From NCBI RefSeq assembly GCF_026151205.1, contig NC_087076.1, positions 7,726,902 to 7,790,901 on the forward strand: a DNA stretch of 64,000 nt. Reading direction: 5' to 3'. Shown here piece after piece: positions 12,253-25,535 of the stretch. Position 1 is the stretch's first letter. Each line of letters opens with the position of its first letter. This DNA is from Bolinopsis microptera. Taxonomy: Eukaryota; Ctenophora; Tentaculata; Lobata; Bolinopsidae. A program made the position numbers and the translations under genes. Below the pieces are notes generated by a model, which was not told the origin of the DNA, searched no databases, and saw nothing but the letters and a program-made list of their open reading frames with translations.

Positions 12253-12629
12253 AGCAACGGATTGAGGGAGTGACAGAGCGTGGAATCAGTGGCGTGATTG
12301 TCAAGAGAATTCAGGGTTTCAGGATTTCAGTGTAATTGAATAATAATCAGTCGTCAGTGTAATATTCTAGAATACTTCCGGCTCGCTTGACAAACCTGAC
12401 CAAATTCATGGTTCCACTTGCACTTTACAGTGCCACTGTTGACTCATTCTGAGTCAGTCAGCGGCAATGTTTAACCTCCACTGAACTTATTATGACCCGT
12501 GCAGAATCTGCACTTCTGACGGAGGAATGAAATACCCAATAAGATCTCTTCCTCCTTTGAGGCGGGTTCTCCTTAAACGAATGATTGGCAGCGCTGACCC
12601 TAAGCCCTAAGGGCTAACCTCCTTCTATA

Positions 12630-14494
12630 AGATCTAGTGTAAACCGTACATTAATTTGGTCTCTACCTATAAAGGAGATATAACTAATATCAGTAGAACT
12701 AAAAGCAGCAAGGGTATTGTATCCTTCTTAAATGCAAGGCTGCAGATTGCTGACGTAATATCATGACGTCACATACAATGCAGACCCTCATCTCAGCCAC
12801 ATTTATACATATCAATTTAATACAATCAAATCTTCAGTACAATAAAATATTTTCAAATATGTGACATAACCCCAGGTACACAACACTAGGTACCAGTGAC
12901 TGGAAAACATGGCAGGTGTGACCACTGTAAAGCACTGATTGACGATAAACAAACTGAAACTGGATCCTAAAATAATAGTCCTTGAGCCCTCACTGAAAGT
13001 TACCGAACAATAAAACTGAAAATCACTGGATTGAAGAGCAGCAGAGTGTGAAATAAGTGGCATGATCGGAGGCTGGCTTTTAGATGATAACATGTACACT
13101 AATGTCAGTGTAATTGAGTGAGACGCGAAGTTAGGGCATATCTGAAGTTGGATTATCAGGGTGATCTTTAGGAAGGGTTTGTAACCGACACCAATTAAGC
13201 GAATAAAGAATATTCAATGTACGTTTAGACAACTTACATACGTTAAGACTACTTACCTATCTTATCTACGACACTGTGTTACACACTAGATTACACACTA
13301 AAATACGAAACAACTATAAGGGATCAGACAATTCATTTTAACCTGAAGATAAAGAATACTCACAGTTTGATGATGTGCGAGGACGACCACAAAACCTGAA
13401 ATGGAAACGATAACAACCAGTTTATAACGTCGAGGGGTCTACAACTTTAGAGGGGTCTACAACTTTAGAGGGGTCTACAACTTTAGAGGGGTCTACAACT
13501 TTAGAGGGGTCTACAACTTTAGAGGGGTCTACAACTTTAGAGGGGTCTACAACTTTAGAGGGGTCTACAACTTTGCAGAATAAACCAAAACCTAAGCAGC
13601 CCCAAAATAGCACACCTTTTGAAAATAAGAAATTGACTCTTGTATGTCCAATAAACACCAGTGTGCCAAGTAAGTTAGAATTGGGATCTTTTAAAGTTAA
13701 TTGGTTTTTGTGCAACTAGGCGCACATTGCACACCGTAATTTTAAAGTGAGTATAAGTTATTTAAGCATTTGCTGTGTAAGTATGATAAAAAGTATGGTA
13801 AAACTCTTCTTAAGTTAATAAAATTAAAGATGTGATAATATAAGAAAACAACTATAACTATAAAATATCTGAAGAAAGTAATAAATTATAAAGTAATAAA
13901 TAAGAAACGTACTGCAGCTGGAAACAAATAAAACTGCAATTCTAGAGACAAAACTAATGTTACACGTTTAACTTGATAAACGTTATATCATACATTGGAG
14001 GGGTCCTGGTATAAGCAACACGACAGGTTATTTCTTTCAGAAGCTTTCAAATTACTTATACATAACTGAACTCGCCCCGATTTTCTGAACACTGAACTCG
14101 GCTCAATGTTTAACAGGACTCGTTTCAATTTGTCGATAGATTGTTGGTTTTTATACCTAAGGTTGTAAAAATTGTGCGGGAAGTTCCAAATTGTGCGGAA
14201 AACAACTGTTAGTGCGAATATGTGCAGGAAAAAGACTAAAACTTCGATTCCGCAGCGCCGCACTTGTGTGTTGCCTATGCACTACTTTAGTCAGTTCATA
14301 TCTTTTTTTAGATTGACAGCTCCCAAATGAACCCTCTCTGTACAATGTACATGACAGAATTAAACCAGACTGGTGACAGTCACATATTCTAATTTCTAAA
14401 ACATAGTAACATATACTAAACTAATGTGTAATAACCTCTCCAAGTAAAGCAATATGTGCTAAATTGTAATTATTTCAAAACGAAGAAGTTCGTT
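12630..14494. other. Non-coding with a minisatellite
   Basis: Apart from the 18-bp tandem array at 13432-13575 nothing coding is supported. The stretch 13817-13915 recurs at about 18953-19042 (ATATAAGAAAACAACTATAA-type sequence), a dispersed repeat. Confidence 0.5.
13432..13575. repeat. 18-bp minisatellite, eight copies
   Basis: Unit GAGGGGTCTACAACTTTA repeated eight times with almost no variation. On the minus strand it reads as repeated VVDPSK, but the surrounding ORF has no protein-like features, so I treat it as non-coding. Confidence 0.9.
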
Positions 14495-17317
14495 TACTCT
14501 AGTAGCAGGGAATAGTTGAGTGTGCACTTCGATGTGTACTATTTCTGACAACACAGGGTTGTTTGTTAGGTCATTCTTAACCAAAATCGTGTGGGTGCAC
14601 AATTTGTTTCGCTAGAGACAACCCTACAGGGCAAATTTTCTAAATTACCCTCAGTCGCGTATACGAGATTTTCGTATTTCGGCTCCTGAAGGTCATAGGG
14701 ACTTCAATTTTAGCTTAAAATTACCGCAATAGCCATATTTATATACAACTTATGAAGCAACATAAGGTCTCCAGTGCTTTGTTTTATAGATATTGACAAA
14801 ACACTGTTTTTTGGCTCAGCGAACCAAAAATGGGACTGAATTTTGGTAACTTGAACTAGGAAGATCGTAGAGACTTGAATTTTAGCTTAAAATGAGCGCA
14901 ATCATCATATTTATATACAACTTATAAAGCAATATAAGCCTTTTAATGCTTATTTGTTAAGATATTGACAAAAATCGGTCATTTTGACTACACGCGTGAG
15001 GAAAAATACCAAATTGGGCAACAACTTTGGTCTTTTTTTTAACCAGTTTTGTGCTCAAGTTATTAAAATGTGCTTTGATGTTGTAGATCGGGTGTTTTCT
15101 TCCAATATGGGTTTCGGTATAAATCCGGAAGCACCCGGTTCATGGGTGATAGGGGTTAAAAACCCTAAAATGTCAGGCGATGGGCGAGACAATTGTCTGA
15201 ATTTGGTTATAAACACACTTGCACTCTTTGCTAGGGTTTGCTTTTTTCTGCTACATCGATCCGATTTCTAACTACTAATCATCCCCCTCTACATCATTCT
15301 CTTTTAGATACATGATTTCTATAAGTTCTTGAAGGTACATCCGGCATGATGTAAAGTCTATATCAAAGCATTTTAATGTGGTCTTAACAAGTTGCAAGAT
15401 ATTCAAGTTCACTAATAAAACAGAGATTGTAGGATATTCTTCTTTTACATATTGAGTAATTGTGGGCTTTTTGAGGGGAGGCTATAAAATGGTCAAATAT
15501 AACTTGAACGTAAACGACCCAATAATAATATTAAACGTAGAATGAAACTACTTAAAACTTATACAGATTCATGGTGTCCTGTTTCAAGACGCTTGCTCCT
15601 GATTTTTAGCAACAATATCAACTGACCCCACGACGTTGTAATATAATTGTGGGTAGGCAATCATTTGATCCATAAGTTTTGAACGGTAGTTTGTAAAAAT
15701 AATTACATTCTACAAACATTATACGCTCCTACTATGCAATTACTAGCCTCTGGACTAACTCCCAATCATCTGTCCATATAATGGTGTTTCTGGACAGATA
15801 GATGGTGTATGATGGCCTTTTTCTCTTTAGTGTTTACGTTCAGGTGGTTCATAAAGGTTTGGAGGCTGCAGTTGTAAATGCCTCGAACTCGAACTCGAAC
15901 TGCTACTGTCTGGAGCTTGCAATCTCTTCTGTCAGCTGCTGATATCTCTTAATATTCTTTTCTCTTGATCAGCAAAGTTCTCTTTATTTCAGATGCACCT
16001 TCTTCGCTTTATCTGAATAGATTACTACATCTGGTCTCAGTGGTATTACACTAATGTAATGTCTAACAATAACGTTTATAAGTGCTAAAATTTCGAACTA
16101 GCGGACCATATTCGGAGGAGAAATTTGGGGCAGTTTTTTGCTTGGAAATACTGATTTAATCGAATTTTAACCACAAAATGACTCCCAATAATATTCTTAT
16201 GGAGAGTGTGGATAAATATTAAATATTTAAAATAATACAGGTTTGACTATAAAGTTGCGTCAATAATCATGTAAAGAATAATAGATAACCTACAATCTTC
16301 GTTTGGTAAACCAATTTGGTATCTTTCCTCACATGTGTAACCAAAATTACTCAATAATCAATATGTAAAAGAAGAATATCCTACAATCTCTGTTTTATTA
16401 GTGAACTTGAATATCTTGCAACTTGTTAAGACCACATTAAAATGCTTTGATATAGACTTTACATCATGCCGGATGTACCTTCAAGAACTTATAGAAATCA
16501 TGTACCTAAAAGAGAATGATGTAGAGGGGGATGATTAGTAGTTAGAAATCGGATCGATGTAGCAGAAAAAAGCAAACCCTAGCAAAGAGTGCAAGTGTTT
16601 TTATAACCAAATTCAGACAATTGTCTCGCCCATCGCCTGACATTTTAGGGTTTTTAACCCCTATCACCCATGAACCGGGTGCTTCCGGATTTATACCGAA
16701 ACCCATATTGGAAGAAAACACCCGATCTACAACATCAAAGCACATTTTAATAACTTGAGCACAAAACTGGTCAAAAAAAGACCAAAGTTGTTGCCCAATT
16801 TGGTATTTTTCCTCACGCCTGTAGTCAAAATGACCGATTTTTGTCAATATCTTAACAAATAAGCATTAAAGGGCTTATATTGCTTTATAAGTTGTATATA
16901 AATATGATGATTGCGCTCATTTTAAGCTAAAATTCAAGTCTCTACGATCTTCCTAGTTCAAGTTACCAAAATTCAGTCCCATTTTTGGTTCGCTAAGCCA
17001 AAAAACAGTTTTTTGTCAATATCTATAAAACAAAGCACTGGAGACCTTATGTTGCTTCATAAGTTGTATATAAATATGGCTATTGCGGTAATTTTAAGCT
17101 AAAATTGAAGTCCCTATGACCTTCAGGAGCTGAAATACGAAAATCTCGTATACGCGACTGAGGGTAATTTAGAAAATTTGCCCTGTAGGGTTGTCTCTAG
17201 CGAAACAAATTGTGCACCCACACGATTTTGGTTAAGAATGACCTAACAAACAACCCTGTGTTGTCAGAAATAGTACACATCGAAGTGCACACTCAACTAT
17301 TCCCTGCTACTAGAGTA
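14495..17317. mobile_element. Fold-back (long inverted repeat) element, 2.8 kb
   Basis: Two arms of nearly 1 kb (about 14495-15475 and 16345-17317) are inverted copies of each other around a unique centre of about 0.9 kb. The ends are TACTCTAGTAGCAGGG and its complement, flanked by GTT on both sides (14492-14494 and 17318-17320), consistent with a 3-bp target duplication. The related sequence at 6370-7200 lacks the element and has one ATT at that point. Each arm carries the same roughly 95-codon ORF (14984-15271 plus, 16542-16847 minus) without recognisable domains. No transposase is seen, so it is probably non-autonomous. Confidence 0.82.
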
Positions 17318-18476
17318 GTTATTTAAAAGAAATCAAAGCGCACATGTAACTTGGCAAAATATTTGTCCAATGATATTTTATAAAAGTGAGGAGTTACTCG
17401 ATTTACCAGAAATTCTAAGGAAAGAAAGTTTCATTGGTATCGCGAAAGCGAAAAGAAAGAACAAATAATATGACACCATTTTCATTGTACTTTTTTCAGT
17501 GTTGACCCGGAACCGTTTCAAGTACTGATTATCATAATCATCTATTTCATATCTACTGACTACAAGAGCCCATGATTTGAACCCTAAACGACAAAAGAAA
17601 CGTACTTTAACAAAAGTGCATCAGTGAGCAGTTCTACACTTGAACGGGCAGAACTAAAGAAGAACTTGAAGAAATAAAGGATTATGAAAGGGAGCAAACC
17701 GTGAACAAAGGCAGCTGGGGGTCACTGCAATCAGAACACTATGCTCCACGCGACGTGGTCGGGCTCCAGGACCAATCACTGAACAGGGCTCAAATAACAT
17801 ATTATGTTAGTGACGCTAATTAGGGGAGACATTGTACACTGAGAGAGATAGAAGCAGGAGCTGTCAACATATCAACAAACTCAACTCTACACTACAACTA
17901 ATAAGCGAGAAAGAGAGCAGTTATCCAGGTTGCTCTCAGCAATCGCATTATAGAACACCCGATTATACCTTATTTGGTCAGATTGCGTAACCTTATATGG
18001 TAACACGTACCTCACTTTTACCATATTGGGAGAGAATGTGTTACATTTGTCACGTGGCAGAGTAACCAAGCGCTTGTAGATCAACGAGATTAAAGGTTGC
18101 ATGGCAAAACTACTAATATCACGAAGAAATGTGGTTACTGTATCTAAGCAGACTAAAAGCCCGGTTGAAGACACGTATGATGTAACATTGTTGCTCTTTT
18201 GATGCTGCTGCAGATCTGCGATTCAAGTAAATAATATAATAAACCACAGATTTACCGCAGACTTATAACTAGTCCTCCTGTAAAACAACAAATATAAAGA
18301 AAAGGAATTACACTCAACACAAAACGCACACGCCCAATGGTGTGCCAGATAAAAAGGAACCGAAATAAAGTATTAAATTACGACTAATCTCCTGGCGAGT
18401 GGCCTAACAAGGTTTCGTGACATCATAAAGTGGTGAAATGTGGGTGTAATGTCCCCTGAGATTACAGGACAGACAC

Positions 18477-18566
18477 ACTTGTAGGATTACGTCATAACTT
18501 TCACAGACTTGTAGGATTACGTCATAACTTTCACAGACTTGTAGGATTACGTCATAACTTTCACAG
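18477..18566. repeat. Three exact copies of a 30-bp unit
   Basis: The unit starts ACTTGTAGGATTACGTCATA at 18477, 18507 and 18537. The copies are identical, which suggests a recent origin. Each contains TTACGTCA, a CRE-like octamer variant. Confidence 0.9.
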
Positions 18567-20662
18567 CCAAGAATATACGTTCAAATTGGATTTTTGTAGT
18601 GCAGGAGTAAATTTTCGTATGATTTGGAAAATGCCGTTTAGATGACACTTCAGTTTAATGTAGATTAAAATTATAGAAAATCAGCTATATAACCATAAAG
18701 AAAATCTAATTGAAAGCGTTAAAACGGCGCCGATCCGAGGTATTAAAAGACATAAGCTTATGTATGATTTCTTAAAACATTAACAAATGAAACGCAGGTT
18801 TGCTATACTGAATACTAATTACACTGGGGACTGCGAACCAGCCAGTTTCAAGCTAGTCCATTGTGAGCTGTCAAGTAGATCAATTAAGAAGTATCATTAA
18901 CTAGACTGCACTAATGCAACTACTACATAGCTTGGCAAGGTTAAATGCTAAAATTGTTAATAAAATTGAAGATGTTATAATATAAGAAAACGACTACAGT
19001 TATAAAATATCTGAAGAAAGTAATAAATAAGAAACGTACTGTAAGGGACTGTAACCAGTATAACAAGGAGTAAAAGAGAACAGAGTCTCGCTCTTATTCA
19101 ACACTAAAATATGTAAATTGTAATTCTGAAGAATTCTAATACACAGATGGTCTGCACATTGACCTGCATTTTATAAAGTAGAGGCAGCTCCATTCTCCAC
19201 TTAGGTCTTTAGAACTAAGTTCCGAGCCCAAAAATTCAGACTGGGAAAATCGCCCTTGTGGTCACGCTCATTTGTTTTAAATTCATAATTATCTATCTCG
19301 TAGAGACTTTTCTGTAGGCTCAAATTAACTGTTATTGGCCAAAAACTGATTTTGGCCACACACTGACCAAATTTTGCTTACTTTTGATAAAAAACATGCT
19401 GGATTCTAATTCTAGATGCGTTGAAACTAACCGCAGGGCCGGGGAGTGACGGGGTAAACCGGTGAGCGAAAAGTGATATAGAGTAAAACTTTGTAACTTC
19501 CTACACTTTTCAAAAAATTTTCCGGATAATTTCAACAGAGAAACTGAATTTCCGCTAGAATAAAATAATTCTGAAGCGTTGCTAATTGTTGTGAATTAGA
19601 ATATTAATTCAGCTCCATGATATTATATTTCATCTTAGTGTAAGTTCCAACCATAAAGTGACTGACGTCTTTAGATCAGCGACGTATGATTTATCTTGTG
19701 AACAATTAAGTGATCGGAAAATTTGCTAAAGCAAACACTAGAAAGAAAGGACAAGTCATGATTAACAACATTTACATTTAATTATCAATGCTGATCAGCT
19801 GATTAGATCATTGTAAAAGGTAGAATTAGCAACTCCATGAGGGTTGAGCCTTGAGGCTTGGTAACCTTCCAGCAAGACAAATTTAGAGAATAAGACACTA
19901 CATGTACCTTTTCAAGGTCCTAAATATGTATTCCGAACATAAATCTTCTGAATTTATTACAATGTTTTACTTTGAATCACAAAAGCTTTTGTTAAAGAAG
20001 CTAACATACATGTATGTGCATAACTGAATTACTTGATGTGTTTAATGAATGTAACGGTTAATGGATGTACTTAATGAGGTAACTTAAGAAGGATACACGT
20101 CGTGTGTTTGGTATTCTGTGCGTGGATTATTACTGATAGTTTTGAGTGAGCTGCTAGCAGGATTGATTGTAGAGAAGGGGAGGTGAAGAAGCTGGCGAGG
20201 GAGAAGCCCACTATTTTGAGTGGATATACTTGTTGGGGGAGTTGGAGTAAGGTATAGGGTGGTTTTACAGAGCATCTAGACTCTAGAGGAGATTGGCATC
20301 TGGCGTTATCTTGTCGCAAATTGCAAACTCTAACAGGTATCTTCAAATGAATCTCGGATCAGATGGTTGTCTAACTATATATGAATATAACACAAATGGG
20401 CGTGGCCAAAAGGGCGAATTTCCCAGTTTAATTTTTTGGCTCAGAATTTTTTGTTCTAAAGACCTAGGAGAGGCTCCAAAACTTTTTCAGCCCTCTATTA
20501 TGAAATGCAGGTAAACATATCATTTCGTTCACAACTGACCAGACTAAGAAAATAAAAGAAAAATTGAAGAATATAGCGTCACAAAAAATTGAGAAGAATA
20601 ATACATAGTGTTTACAGTACACTACGATGTAGAATGTAATTATAATATTAAGTCTATTAATA

Positions 20663-20776
20663 ATACGCACCGTAAGCTGAGATAACAAGAAATGAGGTAA
20701 GAAAGAGGGCAACTTCAAAATACGTACCGTAAGCTGAGATAACAAGAACAGAGGTAAGAAAGAGGGCAACTTCAAG
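20663..20776. repeat. 57-bp tandem duplication
   Basis: The sequence around CCGTAAGCTGAGATAACAAG occurs twice with a 57-base period and a few substitutions. No function is evident. Confidence 0.8.
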
Positions 20777-22391
20777 ACCACAGTTAGAGCCAGAGTAGGA
20801 AGTCTCGCTGTACCGTTGAGTTAAACTGTACGGTATGGGAGCTAATATGTAGAATATCACTGAAATATTATGTAGATAATCAAAGATATTTGTAGAAAAT
20901 CACTGAAATATCTCATAATTCTTGTATTTTTAGCATGATAGGTCACTAATTACTAAATCTCTGAGGGGTTGAGGATGAGCTGTTTTCCTAACATAATATC
21001 ATCCATACTGTTAAGGAATAAACGAGTAGGTTAATTAGGTTAATTAAGGAAATTCACTCACCAACAAACGCAGGCCACCAGTTGCTGAAAGAAATGTTTG
21101 GTGAACGCTCATACATATATTTTAATGGTGATAAATGCACTGTTAAAAAACATTCCTTCGTAAAAAATGCCACATACTGATGTGTCAAACGGGTGTCAGG
21201 ACCTGTCTACATGTTTTACTTACTGATAGAGAGCACAGCCAAGGGAAAGTAAGAGTACTCCGACTGAGAACGAGAAGGACAGTCCTATGATACCTGAAAT
21301 ATCGGGGGTTTTTCAAAGTTATATAACTATATTACTTTAATTTAGTCAGTTAGAGGAAGCAAAATGAAATTAGGTAATCTTATCATGTGATAAAATAACA
21401 AGCAGTGCAGCCCTCAGATTTATTATATTTATTGTCATGATGAGATTGATGACGCGATGACGCTATTACAGTGTAGTACTATACTATTATGATCATGCAA
21501 TGAAAAAGAGTACAGCAGCGAGCTAAATTTAAATGAAAAACCACATTTCTAGAACTTACCACTTATAGTGGATCGCATCGCATCTCAAGGAGCGTATACC
21601 TATTCGAAAGAGAACACCATTAAATAAAGAATATGTGGGTAGGTAGATTATCGATAGACGATGTGTATTAAAATCCAACATTTTCACCAAACCGGCTTTT
21701 TAATAATAATTCAAGCAGATGATGGAATGGGTTGCCATTTCGTGCACTATTCAAGGTATACGAAGTAAAGCTGTCCACGTCCCCACCTAAGTGTCATTGA
21801 GACAACAGATTCAGAAATCTAATCTACCGCCTACAAATTCAGGGTAAAAAGACAAAAATCTATTTTGATTAGTTTAAAAAGGATGATGAAGCACTACATA
21901 GAATATTAGCCCAAAATATCAGCAACACAGGCATTACTCGATTGACTAGTAAATCCGCGGTAAAATGATCGAACTACAACAAGAGGTACAATATCGAAGT
22001 ACTGAAGTCAAAGGTGCTTCTTGGCGCTCGATTCTAAAAGTGCTTTTTCAAGAAATTATTGCAACTGTACGCTGTACGCGCGGCGGGCAAACAAAATAAT
22101 TGAAGGACGTCGCCGCTAAAATGCGCCGCGCGCATTATATTATCAATTATCATCAATCATCCTTGCTTTTATTCAAGAAAGGAATAAATACTTTTAACGG
22201 TTAAATAATCCAAGCACTACATGATAATCAGATAATATTGTTACAGAACTACAATATATAAATATTGGTATTATACTATTCCCTATTTAATTGGTATTAT
22301 ACTAAAAAAACATTTTTGTGCAATCAAACATAATAACATGAAATACAAAATTTGTTTATAATCAATTTTACATTTGAAAATATTTTGTAGC

Positions 22392-22670
22392 GTTTACAAC
22401 CTACCAGGACGCACGCCGAGTTGGACTCGGAATATGGAACAGATATTTTATTAACGGGTGATACTTTGTATCACGTTGTGACCCCCACGGTCGTTTCACT
22501 ATGGTGCTGACGATACAGGGGGAGCCGCGCACTTCGTGCGCGGCGGGTCATACAACGTATGACAAGTGATACTCGTATAATATCTGTTCCATAGTCGACG
22601 AGTCCAACTCGGTGGGCGTCCTGGTAGGTTGTAAACCTACGAATATTTTACGAGTATCACCCGTTAAAAA
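22392..22670. repeat. Complex palindromic repeat
   Basis: GTTTACAACCTACCAGGACG at 22392 is complementary to the end at about 22635, with arms of roughly 56-59 bases and few mismatches. A nested hairpin (CCGCGCAC-TTC-GTGCGCGG) lies near 22524-22542, and a further GGGTGATAC/GTATCACCC pairing reaches to 22670. It is GC-richer than its surroundings and is probably a small fold-back transposon. Confidence 0.8.
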
Positions 22671-24686
22671 TATTAAAATGTGTTTTACAAAATGATTAAT
22701 ATTTTTAAAGTACGCATTTTTGGGAAAAAATGTTTTTCAGTTTTTAGAAGTTTAGTCTTTGACACACGAGAAAAGTATTAATACTTTTATCACTACTATA
22801 TAACAAATAATTTGAGCATGAATACGAAGTTGTTACTTTGAAACGTCGTTAATCCTAACAGTACAGTATCATTTGTCGCAATAAATCAGAATAATCAGAA
22901 ATTATTTGGAACTGCCAAAAACTATTCATTGTTATAATGCGACTAATAAATAATTTTCCAGTCCGTAAATCTTTGATTTGTAACTTAGCTCCATCTATTG
23001 TTTAATTATAAAATCCTTTTTGTACATTGTACAGATTGTAAGATCGTTGCTCTGCGAAGCAAGAATGCTAGTTTGCGCGGCGCGTCGAAGCGGCGAAGTC
23101 CTCCAAGTAAAAATTAACCAAAACAATTTTAAAACGACTAAAATATCGCTATTACAGTGACAGACTTTTCAAAATTGAGAAAACTTTCCAAAAAGAAAAT
23201 ATTTTTCTTCGAAAGTGCGTACTCTCAAAAAAAAAGTTCAATGTACCAAATCTTATTGTTTTTATTAATAATTTCATTACCTGGGGACCCCAGGCTATAT
23301 AAGTGAAACTTAGTAAAATATATTTAGTAAAACGACAATGGTGGTCGCAATGTGATACAAATATGTTTTATATAAAAATAGAAGGAAGAGTTAAAATCGT
23401 CAATCAATCAAATTTAGCAGGGGTACAGTGCAGTGAGCACAAACAGCAAAGATCAAAGATGCATACAAAAAATCTGCTGCCTAAGGCAATATGTGATTTG
23501 GACCTTAACCGGATCTACACTATACTCAGATTTAAATATTCATTTTAAATTTGCTTTAAGATTTAAGGCTTATTCTAACGAAAGTGTATTTTCCAGGTTG
23601 CAGGGGTTTTGTTCAATAATATGGGTTGTTCTGTAAATTACAAAGCTGGTTTTTATAAATTTTACCACAATTTCGAATCCTCTTTTCTATTTTGGAGCAA
23701 ATGACGAAGTTATGCAGTTTGGTCTGTCAATTTGAGGTCTCCTAGATTTGTTTATGTAAATTTTGTAGATATTTTACTGTACTAGTTTATATTGTATACA
23801 AATTTACGGACGAAATGATCCCAGGTGGGACTCCCAACCCACCGCTTCGGTGGGTAGTTGATGCACCGTTCACAAGCAAGAGCCACTTTGGTCTTCTTGC
23901 TGTGAGGTGTTTCAGCTACATGGGTTGGCCCCCCCCCCCTTTTTCTTTCTTTTTTGTTGTTGTTGTTTGGTCTGTCAATTTGAACTTGTATTGGAGCCAC
24001 AAGGTCAAGGGTAAATTTAAAATGTTTTTGCCAATATTTTAGTTGGGGAATATATTGAATTTTTTAAGGTTTCATTTTATATAGGGTCATTGTGATATTA
24101 TGTGTATACTAGTGTAACCCGTGCCTACGGCCAGGACTTCACAATCGCAGTTGAAATGCAAGTATAAACCCGCCTATTATATTTGAAAACACGAATAACA
24201 TTGTCGTATGAAAGTATGAACTCTCTCTACAATCCAAACAGACCTCAATGAGTTTCACCTCCCCTAATAAGCTTATAGTATTATATGACATCGAATATCG
24301 AGGCTGAACTAATTATGATTTATGTACCAACGTTGCCTATGCAGTAATGGGAAAGAGAGCGAGAAGGGAGAAAAAGTGATCCATTTTATGTCACATTTGT
24401 GGTACAAAATGTGACATAATAAAAGAAACCTTAATCAAAACACCTTATTAACATGGTTGGTAATTGATTGGCAGAGAAAATCTTTCTTTGCGTTTGTTTA
24501 AATAGATCCCTCATCCCTATAATGTTGTTGTCTTAAAGGGGGCAATGCAGGAAACAAAGTTGAAATAATTATCATTATTTTATATAGAAAAGTTGTAATT
24601 CTTTTTACTCAGTGGTCTCAAATCTCTATCCCTGTATTGCTCATTCCTTTGCAATTTTTCAGGTGAAGTTTATCATCTAATGGTCT

Positions 24687-25535
24687 ATGGAGCTTGAGTA
24701 TGGTACAGACTACAGCTACTGGTATCAAGTTAACGAAAAGAAACTACATGATACTGTACAAGCTAGCTTTAAAAAGCACCACTATGATGATGAGACTGAG
24801 AAATTCATAGTTGATGTTTGCAACATTTCATATTTCAAACATATTTTCGACAACACCATGTCCATATTTCTCTTACCATTTGTAAGTGCAACATCCAGAA
24901 ATGCTTTACTGAATCGTGGAATAATGTTTGTGGCTTCAACAGAACTTTTTGCTGAGATGCTGGCTTACACTGGCAAGTATGAAAGTTTGCTTGACATTGG
25001 TGCTGGCTGTGGGAATGTCACGATAAAGTTCTCCAGCTTGTTTAAGGATGTGTTTGTTACAGAGACTAGCCCAACTATGCGTCAAAGATTACAATCTAAA
25101 GGATTCACAGCATTAGAGGTTGAAAATTGGAGTAGCAGAACGTATGACGTAATATCTTGTCTTAATGTTTTGGACCGATGTCATGAACCAATGAAGTTAT
25201 TGGAAGACATTCGTGACTGTTTGACACCAACTGGGGGGTCTGCGTTGGTTGCTCTTGTACTACCTTACCATGGATCAGTAGAGGAAGGACAGGTTTGGCA
25301 ACGTCAGCGCCAACCATTGCCAATCAAAGGGGCAACTTTTGAAGAACAGCTCTCATCACTTGTTGTTGACATTTTAGAACCAATGGGATTTGAGCTTAAC
25401 TTGGCAACCAAAGTACCCTATCTCTGCAGTGGGGATCTACAAGCAAGATATTACTCTCTTTCAGATTGTCTTCTGTCTTTGAATGTCAGACCGTCAACAA
25501 CATCAAGCAAAGGTAACTCAATCGGATCAGATTAG
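24687..25535 (+). CDS. METTL9: METTL9-like protein-histidine N-methyltransferase
   Basis: The METTL9/DREV family methylates histidine (N1/pros position) in HxH motifs of many proteins. The single-exon ORF of 282 aa shows the family throughout: YWYQVN near the start, SRNALLNRGIMFV (70-82), the SAM-binding motif I LLDIGAGCGN (101-110), YDVISCLNVLDRC (153-165) and VPYLCSGD near 248. The start Met follows an in-frame stop 7-9 bases upstream. Compared with vertebrate METTL9 the N-terminal signal/leader region is shorter or absent, so an upstream exon cannot be excluded. The tail after about residue 265 is Ser-rich and not conserved. Vertebrate genes have introns; this copy has none. Confidence 0.9.
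   Translation: MELEYGTDYSYWYQVNEKKLHDTVQASFKKHHYDDETEKFIVDVCNISYFKHIFDNTMSIFLLPFVSATSRNALLNRGIMFVASTELFAEMLAYTGKYESLLDIGAGCGNVTIKFSSLFKDVFVTETSPTMRQRLQSKGFTALEVENWSSRTYDVISCLNVLDRCHEPMKLLEDIRDCLTPTGGSALVALVLPYHGSVEEGQVWQRQRQPLPIKGATFEEQLSSLVVDILEPMGFELNLATKVPYLCSGDLQARYYSLSDCLLSLNVRPSTTSSKGNSIGSD

Larger units (their letters stand above)
10045..12629. repeat. Right copy of the CDIPT-block segmental duplication
   Basis: Counterpart of 369-2767. It contains an extra stretch (about 11841-12149) absent from the left copy. Downstream CDIPT exons 4 and 5 lie just outside the shared block. Confidence 0.85.
17321..24686. other. Repeat-rich stretch without a supported gene
   Basis: It holds the right flank of the fold-back element's host repeat, a 3 x 30-bp tandem repeat at 18477-18566, a 2 x 57-bp repeat at 20663-20776, a complex palindrome at 22392-22670, and a dispersed-repeat piece with CCTGGGGACCCCAGGCTATA at about 23280-23300. 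The longest ORFs here (under 110 codons) are low-complexity or featureless. Confidence 0.5.

Noticed and set aside
13422-13715. ORF with eight VVDPSK repeats
   Set aside because: The peptide repeat is just the 18-bp minisatellite; flanking residues are not protein-like.
14984-15271. Real gene in the fold-back arm
   Set aside because: The same ORF occurs in both inverted arms, has no recognisable domain and has no transposase motifs.
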